64,000 nucleotides of DNA from Hypomyces perniciosus (GCA_008477525.1 SPDT01000007.1:6874477-6938476), one strand, 5' to 3'. Shown: positions 1-12,925, numbered from the stretch's first letter. A program made the numbers and translations. Notes: generated from the sequence alone by a model not told the origin.

Positions 1-3000
1 ATAATGAAATAAATATACTCTTTTTTTTTTTATATTTATAAGCTTCTATAATGAAATAGTAATTTAATATAAAGAGGTATTATACTTTTAATTTAATTTA
101 TTAAAAGAAGAGAATTTAATATACTTTAAAAAAGCTACTGCTTGAAATAATAGTAATAATAATAATAATACTTTTCGCGCATAAATATATAAAAGCTAGA
201 AAACTTTTAAAGAATAGTTATTGCAGTAATAGAATACGCCTTTATAGCTAGTAGCCTATAAGCTAAAATTAACTAGTTTTTTATATTTTTATATATTTCA
301 TTCCAGTAATTATATATCTATTAAATTTAATAATACTTTAAAATACTTAAAGTACTACTATAATAAAGCTTTAATTAGCCTATTAGTAGGTATAAAATAA
401 ATAAAAAGATAATAAACTATAAATAATCTTTTTTAATACTCCTATTAAAGCTATATATTTAGATATTGATATAATATAAGTAAGTATTAATTTATATACT
501 CGCTTTAATTATAAAGTATATAGTTAATTAATTATTATAATTAATATTTGAATTAATACTAAGCTTAAATTTTATTTTTTAAAAAAAGTAATATAAACTT
601 ATAGCCTATTTTACTATTTAAATAAAGGTAAACAGCTTGGCTTTTATTATAAATATATTAATAATACTTTAATATATTATATTTTATAAGATAAAGTTTA
701 AGAAAAGTATAATAAAATAACTTTAAAACAATCTTTAAATATCTATAATATTAGTAAAGGAAGTATCGCTTAAAGCAATTAAAACCTATATTTCTCCTTT
801 CTTTTTATATTAAAAAGCTAGGAAATATTATATATATAAATAATAAATTAGCTAGTTAACTGCTTTAAAGTACTCTTTACTAGGGTTAATTAGAAACTGT
901 AATAAAGCTAAAACGTTATAAGCTATATTAGGCTTTATTATAATAGTTATATAAAGTATTAATCTTATTTTCTTTTAATATATTTTAATAGTTACTTTTA
1001 AAGCTGACAATATACTTTTTTAAAGCTTTATAACAGGTATTAAAATTATAGGAAACTATATTCCTTTATTAAGCCTAAATTATTTTATAATTTTCTTAAA
1101 ATAGGTTTTATAGGAAAAGTATATTTTATACTTTATATAGTTTTAAGTAATTTTAATCGTTAAAAACTATTATATATCTCTTTTACTATAAAGCTTATAC
1201 TTTACTTTTAAAGTATTTAATAATTTAATATAAAGAGCTTTATTATTATAATAATATATAATTAAAATATTATTTATATAAAATATAATAAAGATTTTTT
1301 AAGTTTTATTATAAAAGAGATAAAGCTTTTTAGAGTTTAAAATTAACCTTTATTACTTTAAGGTTAAAAATAGTTTATTAAATTATAGCTTTAGTAAGTC
1401 TTTTAAGCTATATATAGCTTTTGCAAGCTTTAGATAGATATTTAACTACTTAAAACCTTTAAAGAGCTTATATATAACTAGTTTTAAGTTTTTATCCTTT
1501 AAAGTATTAAAAAAAGTATTTTTAATATTATACTGCTTTAATTTAAAGTTAAATTTTACTATAAAAGTAATAAATATATAAAAATAACGCGTTACTAATA
1601 TAGCTATATATATACTTTTTATAGTAAAGTGCTTTTATAAATCCCTGTAAACTATAAAATAAACTTTATAGTATTTTAGATTTTTATTTTAATTAAATTT
1701 ATATATAAAAACTTAATATACTAATAATAGCTTTATTATTACCTTTAAGTGTAATATCTTTTATTAAATTCCTTTTATATATAAAGAATTGATTTTATTA
1801 TATACAGTTTACTTAAACCTATCTTTAAATAAGTATTTTATAAACCTTTTCTAGTCTTTTAGCAGTTTTACTGAATCCTTTTAGTAAACAATTAATTTAT
1901 TAAAAGCTATACTTTTCTAAAAAAAAGGATTTATAGTTTACTATTATATTAAAAACAGTAAATACTATTTCTATACTCTTTAATTTATTATTATAGCTGC
2001 TGCCACTTTCTCTAGCAAAACTATTAAAAGGAGTTTAATCTACTATTATTAATTAATTAGGGACTATAAATCTTTAATATTATTAGCTACTATATATCTT
2101 TTAAGTATAGTATTACAGAAAGCAGTAGCCTTTTTTTCTTAAAAAGTAAAGACTTAATCGCTAATCTATAATAGCAGTAGTTAAAAGACTAATAATAGCT
2201 TTACCCAGTAAACTATATACAAAATATCTTTACTCTCTTTAGTAGTACTAATAATATCTTGCTACTATACCCGTTTAGCATTTTTAACTATTTTCTTAAA
2301 GGATTTCCTAGTATTATAAAGATAAATATTTAGTAGTATAACTATAGTTTTTTTAACAGCTAAAAAGGCTTAATAGCTCTCTTTATACTCAGCCCCCTAT
2401 TATAATTAAAGAGGTAAATAACTTAATAGTCGGCTTATTATTTTAACTAATTTACAAAACAGTAATAGTAAAGCCTTAGCTGCTTAGTTTACAGCTATTA
2501 TTATTAATTAAATAAAGGGGAAGAGCTCGGTCCTTTTTTAATTAATATTAAAAAGCAATCTCTATTATCATCTCCTTTGACCTTTAATCCTTGAAAAGGC
2601 ATTAGGCAGTAAGCTAGGGCTAAAATTATAATATTTAATATAATATAATTAAAGCTAATAAATAAATATTCTTTTAATATAGCTTTTATTAATAAGATAT
2701 TTTAAAAAGCTAGGTTAATTATATTGCTAAGTATATATATTAAAGTATTTAAAGGGTTAAAGAGAGAAAGGCGAACTTTAAAGGCTTAATTAACTGTTAA
2801 TATACTTTGATTTCAATTATTAACTGCCTACTATAAAAAGTATATTATATTAAAGTCTTTTACTATTAAATAGTTTCTAATAACTACTTATATAAATAAA
2901 GTTATAAAAGTATTATATATATTATATTCTCTGTAAAGGTTAATAGTTATAATTCTATTAATATAAACCTATAATAGGTCCTAAGTAGTCTTAATAAATA

Positions 3001-5019
3001 GCTATTTAGCTAAAATCCCCGCTCTCCTCTTTATATATATAAAAATTTAAAGTTAAGTCTTGTAATTAATTTAGGTTATTATTAAAAAGAAAATTTCAAA
3101 TTCTTTATATAGTACTATATTGCAGCAGCCTTTTAAAATAATATTAATATATAATTCTTATATTATAATAATATTATAGCCCTCTTTAGCTGCAAAAGTA
3201 AAAGTAGTATTATATACTAGCTTTACTTTAATATTAACTTAAAATATCCTTTAAGTTTAATTATTTCTGCAGTTTAAGTTTAATCTCCTAATATTTATTT
3301 AAATTACTATAGGTTACTGTTTTTAAATATTGCCTTTTTCCTATTACTTAAAACTATAAGAGCCTTTTTACTGCAGCTATATATAGTAATAAAAGGGGGC
3401 CAGTAGCTATTATATTCTAAGCAGAGTTTAAGAGCTTAAAGGCTAAAGGGTAAATCGATTTAAAGATCTCTGCCCCTTATTGCTATACCTTTTATAGTTT
3501 TATATTTAAAAGGTATATTAGCTTTCTATAACTGCAGAAAAGTCTAGCTAAACACTATTAATATATAGCTTTATATAGTCTTAAACAGTTAATGCATTAA
3601 ATATTTAATAGGTAAACCTATATTTTATAGTTAAAGCTACTGCAAAAATAGTATTTAAGTTTCCTTTTATATATTTATTAAAAGTAAAAGTCCTAGTAGT
3701 TTTTACACTATATTAAAAGGTTAATCTTTTATATTAGTTTTATTGTCTCGCTAGCGCTAAAAAAAGTAAATCTTTTATTAAATATTTTAAAGAAAAAGAG
3801 TAGTATTATTGTCCTTTATTAATCTTTATATAGTTATTTTAAAAAGTAAATATTGACTAGGTTTTAACCAGTTTATATTTTTACCTTTAATTTAATAGCT
3901 TTAAAAAAGTCTACTTTTATATTATTAAAAAAGCTTATAATTTTCTTTATGCAGCCTAAAACTATATATATAAACTATTATTAAGCCGCTTTAACCTTTA
4001 TAGCGCCTAGACAAATACTAATTTTATTCTTTTTATTAAAGAGCTATTACTTAATCTTTTAATTAATTAAAGTTATTAACTATCCTGTTTTTATTAATAA
4101 TATTTAAAAGACTACTTTAAGTCTTTATTTAATAATTCTAATAACTATTATATAAATATAATATACTTTATATTGCTATACTATTAATCCTAGGTTTAAC
4201 CTAATAAAGATATATAGGTTTTCCCTAATACTAGCTAAAGGGATTCTTATTTAATATACCTTAAAAGCTGTAAAAGTATATATTTAAGGGTGCGTTTAAT
4301 GTAATATATTAAGTGGGAGACTAATATATAGTTTACTAGTATAGGAGTTTTAAATAACTTTAAGTTATAGTTTAGCAGTAATATTGTTATTAGTATAGTA
4401 CTTAATAAAGCCCTAAGTTATTTAAGTAATAATATTATATCTTTTTCTTACTAGGAACTATATTATACTATTATTAAATACTTTATAGACTATATATAGA
4501 ACAGCTATATAGTCTTTAAATAAAGCCTAGCTATTAGCTTTAATGCTTTTTAAGGCTTTAAAAGCATTAGTTTTAGTATTTAGTTATATAAAAGAGATTA
4601 AAGGGGAATTTAGCAGACTAGATACTAAGGAATTGCAGTTGCTGTTAGTGTTAAGCTTTAAGTTTAAGTATATTTTAATATATTGGCCTTCCCTTAACTT
4701 AGTACTAGGCTTAGAAGTAATAGTATTAATATAAAATTCTATTTCTGCTCCTATAAAGATAATATTCTTTACTTTCTACTATAGTTTCTTAAGTATCTAT
4801 ATTCCTAGGTTAAAAAAACTGCTGCTTGCAGGCTTTAAGGCTATTGCAAGTAAAGGTAGTAATATATTATTAGTGTATTAATAGTATTGCATGCAAAAAC
4901 ATTAATATAAAGTGCTAAGACCTAGTATTATAGCAAGGTTACGTTTTATAATAGCTATTATAACTATTATATTAAATTTAAGGTAAGTAAGGTAGCTAGT
5001 TTAAATTTAATTATTATTA
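1..5019 (-). mobile_element. Ty1/copia retrotransposon relic, partial (left end outside window)
   Basis: The minus strand carries a heavily RIP-mutated copia-type polyprotein, with the reverse transcriptase and RNase H blocks near the left end of the window, so the 3' part lies leftwards. The right limit is set by where homology of the neighbouring C2 element to its paralogue C1 begins, about 5020. I could not find LTRs, a primer-binding site or a TSD for this relic, so whether it is inserted in C2 or merely abuts a truncated C2 is open. Positions 1650-5019 on the minus strand should hold integrase, protease and gag, but apart from general composition I recognise no clear motif there. Confidence 0.6.
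180..1640 (-). pseudogene. pol: copia reverse transcriptase-RNase H relic
   Basis: Reading the minus strand and treating TAA/TAG as former Gln/Trp codons, three ordered copia signatures appear. Around 1340-1465 lies a block resembling the LKL-x-A-x-YGLKQ-x-P region (read as LKLAKAIYSLKD). At about 1264-1296 is FYINNILI, the YVDDI catalytic site with both Asp changed to Asn. At about 857-938 is IKPNIAYNVLALLQF followed by INPSKEYFKAV, matching the TRPDIAYAV...NPSKEHWKAV block at the start of copia RNase H. About 715-780 gives IALSDTSFTNIID, the RNase H SDASFAD motif. Stops and the D-to-N changes make it non-functional. The order fixes the orientation as minus. The family assignment is firm; the exact ends are not. 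Confidence 0.8.
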
Positions 5020-5262
5020 TTAAAGATAATGTAAACCTTAATACCCTTTTTATTAAATATATTACCTTAATGTTTTTATTAATTAAAGCTAGGTTAAAAC
5101 TTATACTAGACTATTTAGCTGTAATTTTAAAAATAGTAGAAGGGAAACTAATTATATAAAAAACCGCAATTTTAATATAAATTTTAAAAAATAAAAAGAA
5201 AACACTTTCTCAGGATTTAATAAAATACAGAAAACTAAACTTTAAAATTGCCTTACTATACA

Positions 5263-5267
5263 CTATT
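5263..5267. repeat. TSD of TRIM, left copy (CTATT)
   Basis: CTATT directly precedes the first terminal repeat and recurs directly after the second at 5691-5695. A perfect 5-bp duplication shows that the TRIM inserted as a unit. Confidence 0.9.
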
Positions 5268-5343
5268 TGTCACATAGCATATAAGGTCACTTATCTATGC
5301 AGATTGTGTGGAGCTTCACTTTTACTGGATTTGTGGTCTGACA
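5268..5343 (+). repeat. TRIM 5' LTR (76 bp)
   Basis: Begins TGTCACATAG and ends GGTCTGACA. It pairs with 5615-5690; the differences are about six transitions, the pattern expected of light RIP or deamination. Confidence 0.9.
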
Positions 5344-5356
5344 GTTATGAGCCCGG
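5344..5356 (+). promoter_or_regulatory. Primer-binding site, half tRNA-iMet type
   Basis: GTTATGAGCCCGG starts immediately after the LTR. Its first 11 bases are complementary to GGGCTCATAAC, the anticodon stem-loop of eukaryotic initiator tRNA-Met. Ty1/copia elements of the Drosophila copia type prime from this internal half-tRNA, not from the tRNA 3' end, so the site points to a copia-type partner. Confidence 0.8.
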
Positions 5357-5606
5357 TATCGTTTCGCGCGAAATTATCCGACATAGCTCTAGGTTGCAAG
5401 TTCGATTCTGTCCTGGAGGAATTAAAATACGCTAGGGTTCCTACTATTTATTCGGGGGAATTAAAATAAAGCCGAAGAAAGTCCTAGTTTAACCAGATCT
5501 AGGCACCGCAGCCACGGTTAAGGTTAGCAGGAAAAAGTCCTCTGCGCCCTGCCCTTTTATATAGGATTACAGGGAATACAGGCGCTCTATCTAGACTATC
5601 GCACCT

Positions 5607-5614
5607 AGGGGGTG
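5607..5614 (+). promoter_or_regulatory. TRIM polypurine tract
   Basis: AGGGGGTG lies directly before the right LTR, the position of the plus-strand priming site in LTR retrotransposons. It is short and contains one T. Confidence 0.7.
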
Positions 5615-5690
5615 TGTCACATAGTATATAAGGTCACTTATCTACGCAGATTGTATAGAGCTTCACTTTTGCTGGATTTATGGTCTGACA
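5615..5690 (+). repeat. TRIM 3' LTR (76 bp)
   Basis: Direct repeat of 5268-5343, starting TGTCAC and ending TCTGACA, followed by the TSD copy CTATT at 5691-5695. Confidence 0.9.
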
Positions 5691-8690
5691 CTATTTATAT
5701 AGTAGAGTATAATATTTAATAAAGCAGTAGTATTTTAATTTTTATAGGTATAGAAAAGAAAGTAGTTAACTTGCTATAAATATATAGTAAAAAAGGTCTT
5801 TTAAAGGAAAGCTATAGGCTATATAGAAACCTGTTTTTTTAATATAAAAGAAAGACAGTAGCCTTTACTTTATTAACTTTGTTACATAAATAAATAAAGT
5901 AATTATTAAAAATACCTTTATCCCTTACACGCAGATTAATTCAGTAAAGACTTTATAGGTTATAAAATATTATTATTACTATACTTTTTCTTAAGCTATA
6001 ATTAAATCCCTTTTAATAAGAAAAGCTAAGATATAATTATATTTATAAGTTTTATTAGCCTTTTAAAATACTGCACTTTTTTAATAAACGCTATAAACTT
6101 TATAGCGCAATTCTAGTATATTATTTTTTAAATACTATTTAATTTTATACCTATAGTTTACTATTTTTAAATAATATTATAGTGTAAGGTTTAAAGTCTA
6201 TATATAGTAGTAAAGAAATAATACTTAAGGTTTAACGCTATATTTTAAAGTATCTATAAAACCTAAATAAAACCCTAATAAATATTAAACTATTAAGATA
6301 TATAGTTTTAATAGTTAAATAAGTCTTTTATTAGAAATCTATTAAGTTAATAGGGTATTTATATAAAATAGAAAGGCGTTAACTGGCTATAAGTAAAATT
6401 ATTAAAATTAAAAAATAAAAGAACTATAAAACTATTAATAAAATATAGTTTCTTTTTAATTTAGTTAACTATTATAAATACTACATTAAATATTTTATAT
6501 AAGTTATTAAGCCTTTAATAACCTTATTAAAAATGCCTTTTAAAAGTAAATTAAAGAATAATAGTAACTATAAATAAACTTAAAAAGCTTATTATTTCCG
6601 CTTTAATATTAGTGATATTAAATATAAATAAAGGATATAAAGAGGTAATTTTTACAGTTAATGCTAGTATAATAGCCTAGGGGGCTATTTTAATATAGAT
6701 TATAAAAAGGAAAAGGCAATTAATTTAATATAAAAGTAAATATTAGCTTTTATTGGAAATAAAGTATAATGCTATAAAAAAGGAATATAAAGCTTTACTT
6801 TAAGCCTTTAAAAGGCTATAAATTTATATTTATAGACTTCTATTTATACTAGAAATAAATATTAAAGTAATTATTAATTCAATAAATAAAGGAATTAATA
6901 CTATCTTTAGTGGATATATAACCTAATAAATTAATTGTATCCTTCTTTTTGACTTTACTGTTAAATATATCTTTAAAAAAGACAATATTATAGCAGTTAC
7001 TACTTTATTTTATAAACTAGTAACTGCTATAAATAAGGTTAAAGTTAAGAAAGAAAGGGATTGAAAAGGTTTTATAGATATATATTTAAGTATAATTTTA
7101 TTTATACTATTAAAGGGAAAGTAAAATAAAGAGTTTTAATAAGTTATACAGTACCGTTAAATAATATAGAGACTATTTAATCTTTTAGCTATAGACTTTT
7201 AATAATTTAAGAATAAAGTAAAAAGGTTTATTATAAAAGATAGGAAATTATAAATAAAGTTAATAAAATACTGCCGCTAGCTTATATTTATTTTTAATAG
7301 CCTAGCTATAAAGAAAATAGCTGTTTAGCAGTATTATATTTAAGTAAGCTATAAAGGCTAAAAGGTAATTTTCTAGTTCTTAATAGAAAAATATTAGTGG
7401 CTGTAGATATAAAATAATATATGTAAAGCAGTTATATTACACCTTTAATATTAAGGCTTTAATTTATACTACTTTAAAAAGCTAGCTATTATAATAACAT
7501 TAACTAGGCCTATAAAGAAGGTTTATTTAAATATTTAATATATCTTAAATAATTATAGGTATATTTATTTATTTAAAGGAAAGTATAACTTTTATAAATA
7601 AACAAAAGTAAAATATATACCTAGTTTATCGTTAGCAGTAATAACAAGGTTTATATTTATATAAATATATTGATTTACTATAATAGTTGAGGCTATTATT
7701 GCTAAGGGATTGGAAATAAAAAAAATACCTTTAAAAGTATTAATTAATCTAAGAGTTAAGATTATTTAGATAGTGGTATATAATTGTAAAGTTAATGCTG
7801 TAGTAAAGGTTAATTATTAAAGTTTAATATTAGTATTAATAAAGATAGCTGGGCTTAAAAAAAAGTCATTCTAGAATTTAAATACAGCAATTATAGTTAA
7901 TAGGTATATAGTAAAAAGCTTAATAAATTATTTTATGTTTTATTTATTATTTAGCTAAGAATTAATCTTTCCTTCAAAGGTAAAATTATTTACTTGGCAG
8001 CTAATTAATTAAAACAAAGTGTATATAATAAAAGATTAATTAATAGCCTATATCTATATACTAAAAAGAAAAGACGAAGATATAAAGATAATTTAAAAGA
8101 AAATTACGTTATTTTATTAAATATTAGCTAAAAAGATAGATGCTAATAATTAGTATATACTATAAAAAGTAACTAAACTACTCCTCTTTAGCGACTTTAT
8201 TTTACTTTATAATATAAAGTATGAAAGGGACCTTTTAAAAGATATAAAGCTAAAGATATATTAATTAAATTTATTTAAGATTAAGTTTTAAATATATATA
8301 ATAAAAGTATATAAATTAAAGACATTAAATAAAGTCCTACTTAATAAAATTTATTTAAATAAATATTTAAAGAAGTTTATAAAAGATAAATTTAACTAAT
8401 AGGCAGTTAAAGATAATAAAAAGACTTTTATAAATAAAGACTTAAAGGTAAATAAAGATTCATTTAAAGATAAAGCAGTTAATAGAGTGATAATCAAAGT
8501 TATTAATAACTAGAAGTTTAAAGAGCTTTATAGTAACTTTTAACTGTTAAAGGAATATATAGTTAATAAGATTAAATAGTTTAACTAAAAGTTAAAGCAT
8601 ATACCTATAAGTTAAAGGAAAAAGAGATATTTTAATTAAAATATAGTCCTTTATAATACCTTAAGGTAGCTATTTTTAAAATAAATAAAA

Positions 8691-11439
8691 TAAATTAGGA
8701 TAATTACTTTTATATAAAAGATATATAAATACAGATAAATGGTAAGATTTTTAAAAATAGCTATTAAGTATTATTTTCAAAGCGTAAAAGATAACTGTTA
8801 ATTAAAGTTTACTGCTTTACTTATAAAAAATATAATTTAAGTATACTATAAGGAAAAGAATTATAAAATTAAATGATTTATTAATTATATATCCTTATTA
8901 ACTATTTATCTTTTAATAGTAAAAGTTAAGATAAATTTTTAAACCTATTAAATTGTTTAATTTTCTGCTTTTTTATTTTTTTTTAAATACAAAAAGTCTT
9001 TTATAAAATAAAGGGCTATTAAAGGATTAAAATAATTAAAGATTACTAGCCTAATAAAAGTAGGTATTTAATTTTTTTAAGGAAAGTAATAGCTATATTT
9101 TGATTATTTTATTAAGGCTAGTAATTAAGAAGATATGACTAAGTATAAAAAGAGGCTTTAGATTAGAGGCAATTTAAATAGTTTCTTTATTAGAAATTTA
9201 GGATAGAGATATAGTTATAAAAAGGGAATAAAATATATTCTTTAATAGCTGTAATAGTAATAGATTAAATTTAAAGGCACTTTTAATAGAGTTAAAGATT
9301 ATGCTATTTATAAAATAATATAAATAAAGCTTTAATATAATTTATCTGCTTAAAAAAGTATAAAAAGTTTATTTATAAATATACGAAATCTCTATTAAAA
9401 TATAGATAGGCTTAAGAAGCTTTTTTTTAATAGTATATATAATGTTTTAAAGATATAACTGAAAGCCTTTAAAAGTATAGCGCTAAAAGTATTCTTTTAA
9501 GGTATAACTTTTTATAAATAATAAAAGAGATACAGATAATATAAATAAAGGGGAGAAAGTAATCTTTAAATAGATTAGCAAATTTAACTAATTAATATTA
9601 ATATTATTTATAATTTAAATAGTAAAATACTTTTAAATCTAGATAAAGTTAAAATAAAAATATTAATTAAATAATACCTGTTTATTAAAGCTTTATTTAA
9701 AGTAAATAGCTAAGCTAAAAGATAAAGTTAAATTTAACTTTTCTAGGATAAAGAAATTTCGCTAAAGGTTTTTTACCTATAATAGGTATATTAATAAAGT
9801 TAGTTATATTAAATAATTAATAATAGGCTTTTCCAGCAGGATCTTTTATAATTCAATAATAATTAAAGAAAGATTAAAAGGAAAAGAAATAAAAGAGAGA
9901 GAAAGGAAAATAAAAATAAATAAATTACAAAGGCTATTTTAAAAGAGTAGTAATTTATATATAAAAAGAAATTACCTTTATATACTAAACTATATACCTA
10001 TACTTATAAAAAGATAAAAATAATACTGCACTTTACCTTTTTTCTTCTTTTTACTTACTTAAATATAATTTTATTTTATTATAATTAAAAGTATTACTAT
10101 TACTTTAAATCCTACTTTAAAATTATTTAATTATACTATTCTCTTTTATTATAATATTTTATTTAAAAAAAGACTTTTACTCTTTTACTTTATTTCTTTA
10201 GCCTATAAAAGATAAACTAAAAACTTTACTCTTTTACTATATTAGCTAAATATCTTTAAACTAGGCTAAGAACTTTTTAAGGCTAAATAAATAAAATCTT
10301 ATTATTGATTTTATTATAAGTTAATATAGCTATTAACTATTATAGATTTACCTATAATTTAATTAGTATATTAATAGCGATTTATAATTACCTATTAAAG
10401 TAATAATTACTTTAAACTATATTTACTATTAGAATTTTATATTAATATTTAATATTAAAGCAGGCAAATAGTACCTTTATATTAAAAATATTTATAATCT
10501 TTTATATAACCTTTCCTATAAAAGATAAATATTAAACTTTACTTTAAAGGAAATATTTTATATAATAGTCAAAGGATTAGTAACTATTAAAGGAGCCTAA
10601 GGCAAGATTATAATACCTTTAAATACATTTAAAGGTGCCTTTACTTTTAATTAAATAATACTTTAAGCTTTTAATATTTCTAAAAAACTATAAAACTTTT
10701 AATATTTTACTAAAAGATAATAGATTTTAATAGGGTTTATTTATTTCTTTAAATATTAATATATTTATATTTTGAATAAATGCAGGTACTTTTACTACTT
10801 TAACTTTTATAGGTATAACTATAAGCTTTAAGTGTTATAACCTTTTTAATTTATAGGCTTATATAATTACAAAAGGTAGATTCTTTTATTTATTTAGCTT
10901 TTATATAATCCTATATATAGAATAACCTAAAGTTAATAAATATAGCTATTTAAACTTATTCTAGATTTAATAAATACTTTATAGACTTATTAGCATTAAA
11001 TTAAATTAACTGGCAGAATATTTAAGGAGAATCCCTATCTCTTTTAGCTTTAAAAAGTATAAAATAATTAACTTAAAGGGATTTAAATTTTTACTTTAAG
11101 ATTAGTATTAGTATTTATACCCTAAAAACTTAATTACAAGCTATAGAGATATAGTTTAGGTTTTATATTAATTTATAGCAGTAAATAAATTTACTATTAT
11201 AAATTCTAAAATATAAATAAAAGATATTTTACCCTTTTTAATTCAGTATTATTTAATTAAATTAAATTAAGGCCAATAGGCTTTTTTAGGAATAATTTAT
11301 AAAAGGAATATAATAAAGATTAGCAGTTAATGCCTAACTGACTTTAAAGTATTAGTAAATAACCCTATAAAGGAGAATAGGTTAATTTGTCATAATAATA
11401 GTTTTTCTTAACAGTTAGTTATTTTTTTAACTTTAAGTA
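8691..11439 (+). other. C2 3' extension downstream of integrase (first part)
   Basis: This continues element C beyond the end of pol and matches C1 at about 28200-25500 (reverse strand). It is too RIP-damaged here to read a protein with confidence. It continues at 37531-38504 after the A2 insertion, giving about 3.7 kb between pol and the 3' LTR. I do not recognise a known domain. It shows the same TAA/TAG-for-Gln/Trp decay as the pol part. Confidence 0.55.
11435..11439. repeat. TSD of A2, left copy (AAGTA)
   Basis: AAGTA directly precedes the A2 LTR and is repeated at 37531-37535, 26 kb away. Joining the two flanks restores the C sequence seen uninterrupted in C1 near 25460-25470. Confidence 0.9.
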
Positions 11440-11611
11440 TATTATGGAATGGAAAGGCAGGTTAAGGCAAATATTGTTATTATGCTGTAGAGAGCAAGAA
11501 AGCCCTAAAGCTCTATAGAAAGCTATAGTTAGGAACGCGTTAAGGCCTGGTTATATAACCGGAGCTTATATAATAGGGCATTAACATTATATTACAGTTA
11601 ATACTATAACA
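11440..11611 (-). repeat. A2 3' LTR (172 bp)
   Basis: Reads as the reverse complement of the A LTR: starts TATTATGG (from TGTTACGG), contains the conserved GAGAGC and GCTATAG blocks, and ends TATAACA. It is strongly RIP-mutated. Confidence 0.93.
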
Positions 11612-11624
11612 GTACCCCCCCCTT
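11612..11624 (-). promoter_or_regulatory. A2 polypurine tract
   Basis: GTACCCCCCCCC on the plus strand is a G run on the element strand, directly internal to the 3' LTR. The same motif occurs at 48204 (A3) and 19449 (A1). Confidence 0.85.
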
Positions 11625-12925
11625 TATTATACTATTTGGCCGTAAATAGCTATATTACTTATATAAATTAAAACTTTAAGTAATCTATTTTAATACTTTT
11701 AATATAAAGGTAAATAGGGCAAATTGTATAGTTTTTAGTGTTAATAATATATAGTTTAGGTATAGGCTGTAATATAGTATTATTTTTAATTAATACTTTT
11801 GCAGGTATTAGTTTTTTTTTAATTATTTCTTTTTTTTTATAATTCCTTTTAATATTTATTATAGTAGGCTTAGCTTTTTTAGGTTTTTTTATAGAAGTTT
11901 TATATTACCCTCTATTAGCTTTATAGGTTTTGAGTTAATTGCTATATAGTAGTATAGTATTTTTATTTAATAAAATAATAGAATATATTATTATTATAGT
12001 AATCTAAAAGCGCTTTAAACTTTTATTTCTTTTATACTTTATCTATATTATTTTCTTTTTTTAATACTTTACTTTAAATATTCTTTAACTTAACTTTATT
12101 AATTATCTTTTATTTAAAATATAGTAAAGTAGCTATTTTAAATTATAAAAGGGAGTTATATAAAACTAAGAAAAGTTTTATACTTTTTAATAAGCTAATA
12201 GTATAGGCTTATAGGTATACTTTTATTATTATATAAAGCCCTGCCTATTTAGTATCTAGCTTTTTTATTAGTTAATTAGTTTTTATATTTTATATATTAA
12301 TAAAAACTTCTTGCCTAATAGTATAGACTAATAATACCTTTTCTATATATTTGCGTTTTCTTTATATCTTTTTCTTAAAGTTTTAGTAAAGGCTTTTAGC
12401 TATATAATAATATATTTAAATTACTTAATAATAGCATTAATGTAAAAAAACTCTCTTTTCTTTACTATAAAGGGGTTTAGCAAGCAGGGCTATAAAAGCT
12501 TTATCTTTAAGTAAAGGTTAAAACTATAATTAATGAAAAACAGTAATATATAAATAGTTTTAAATATTATATTATTTACAGTAAATTTAATTAATAAAAG
12601 CTAATAGGCCTAGTTATCCTAGTAAAAGTTAATAAAAGCTTATAGGTATTATTTTATATTTATATTTATTTTCTTAATTTAACTATTAGTTTTAAAGTAA
12701 AAGGCTAATAATTATTTTAATATAACTTTTAATTACTTTAACAGTTATTGCTAAAATTCTAATATAAACTATATACTATAGTTTAATATAATATTATTAA
12801 GTATATTATAAAGGCAGTTAATTTTATTAATAAATATATTAATTAACTCTTTTATTAATAAAGTAATAGGTATAAAATAATATATTTTTATAAAGCAGTA
12901 GATTATTATTAATAAATGCTTATAG

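Larger units (their letters stand above)
5268..5690 (+). mobile_element. TRIM (miniature LTR retrotransposon), 423 bp
   Basis: Two 76-bp direct terminal repeats (5268-5343, 5615-5690), each TGTCAC...TGACA, flank 271 bp of non-coding internal sequence. A primer-binding site follows the left repeat and a short purine tract precedes the right one; a perfect CTATT TSD brackets the unit. It encodes no protein, so it must have been mobilised in trans, probably by a copia element given its primer site. Its base composition is balanced and CpA survives, unlike the RIP-eroded C2 sequence around it. The two LTRs differ at about six positions, all transitions. The paralogous C1 copy (about 31450-31510) provides the empty site. 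Confidence 0.9.
5020..8690 (+). pseudogene. pol: C2 pol relic (RT, RNase H, integrase)
   Basis: Degraded Ty3/gypsy polyprotein in the plus direction. The RT catalytic site reads FLNNIIV at 6164-6184 and is followed by QGLKSIYS, matching the LFLDDI-V-KGPKS block of a large fungal Ty3 lineage with both Asp turned to Asn by RIP. RNase H follows at about 6640-7010. The integrase C-terminal part is readable at about 8180-8395 as DFILLYN...YERDL, ending in YLKKFI. Charged sequence continues to about 8690, after which the composition changes. In-frame TAA/TAG codons are numerous. The TRIM splits the frame between protease and RT. No chromodomain was seen after the integrase, unlike families A, B and E. 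Confidence 0.75.
5020..11439 (+). mobile_element. Ty3/gypsy element C2, left segment (split by A2)
   Basis: This is the second copy of the 12-kb family C, collinear with the reverse complement of C1 from about 31710 down to about 25500. It carries the end of protease/RT, RNase H, integrase and most of the 3' extension. It is interrupted by the TRIM at 5268-5690 and ends where A2 begins; C2 resumes at 37531 with the duplicated AAGTA. The 5' LTR and about 4.7 kb of 5' sequence that C1 has are not in the window. They should lie further left if the copia relic is an insertion, or be lost if C2 is truncated. C2 itself is inserted in the reverse transcriptase of E-out. Confidence 0.85.

Noticed and set aside
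4543..4734. 63-codon open frame on the plus strand
   Set aside because: It lies in a relic whose recognisable coding strand is minus; no known motif, and AT-driven composition.
5380..5425. Possible tRNA gene in the TRIM
   Set aside because: Only a T-arm-like piece is present; the T-stem has mismatches and no matching acceptor 5' strand, D-arm or anticodon arm is found.
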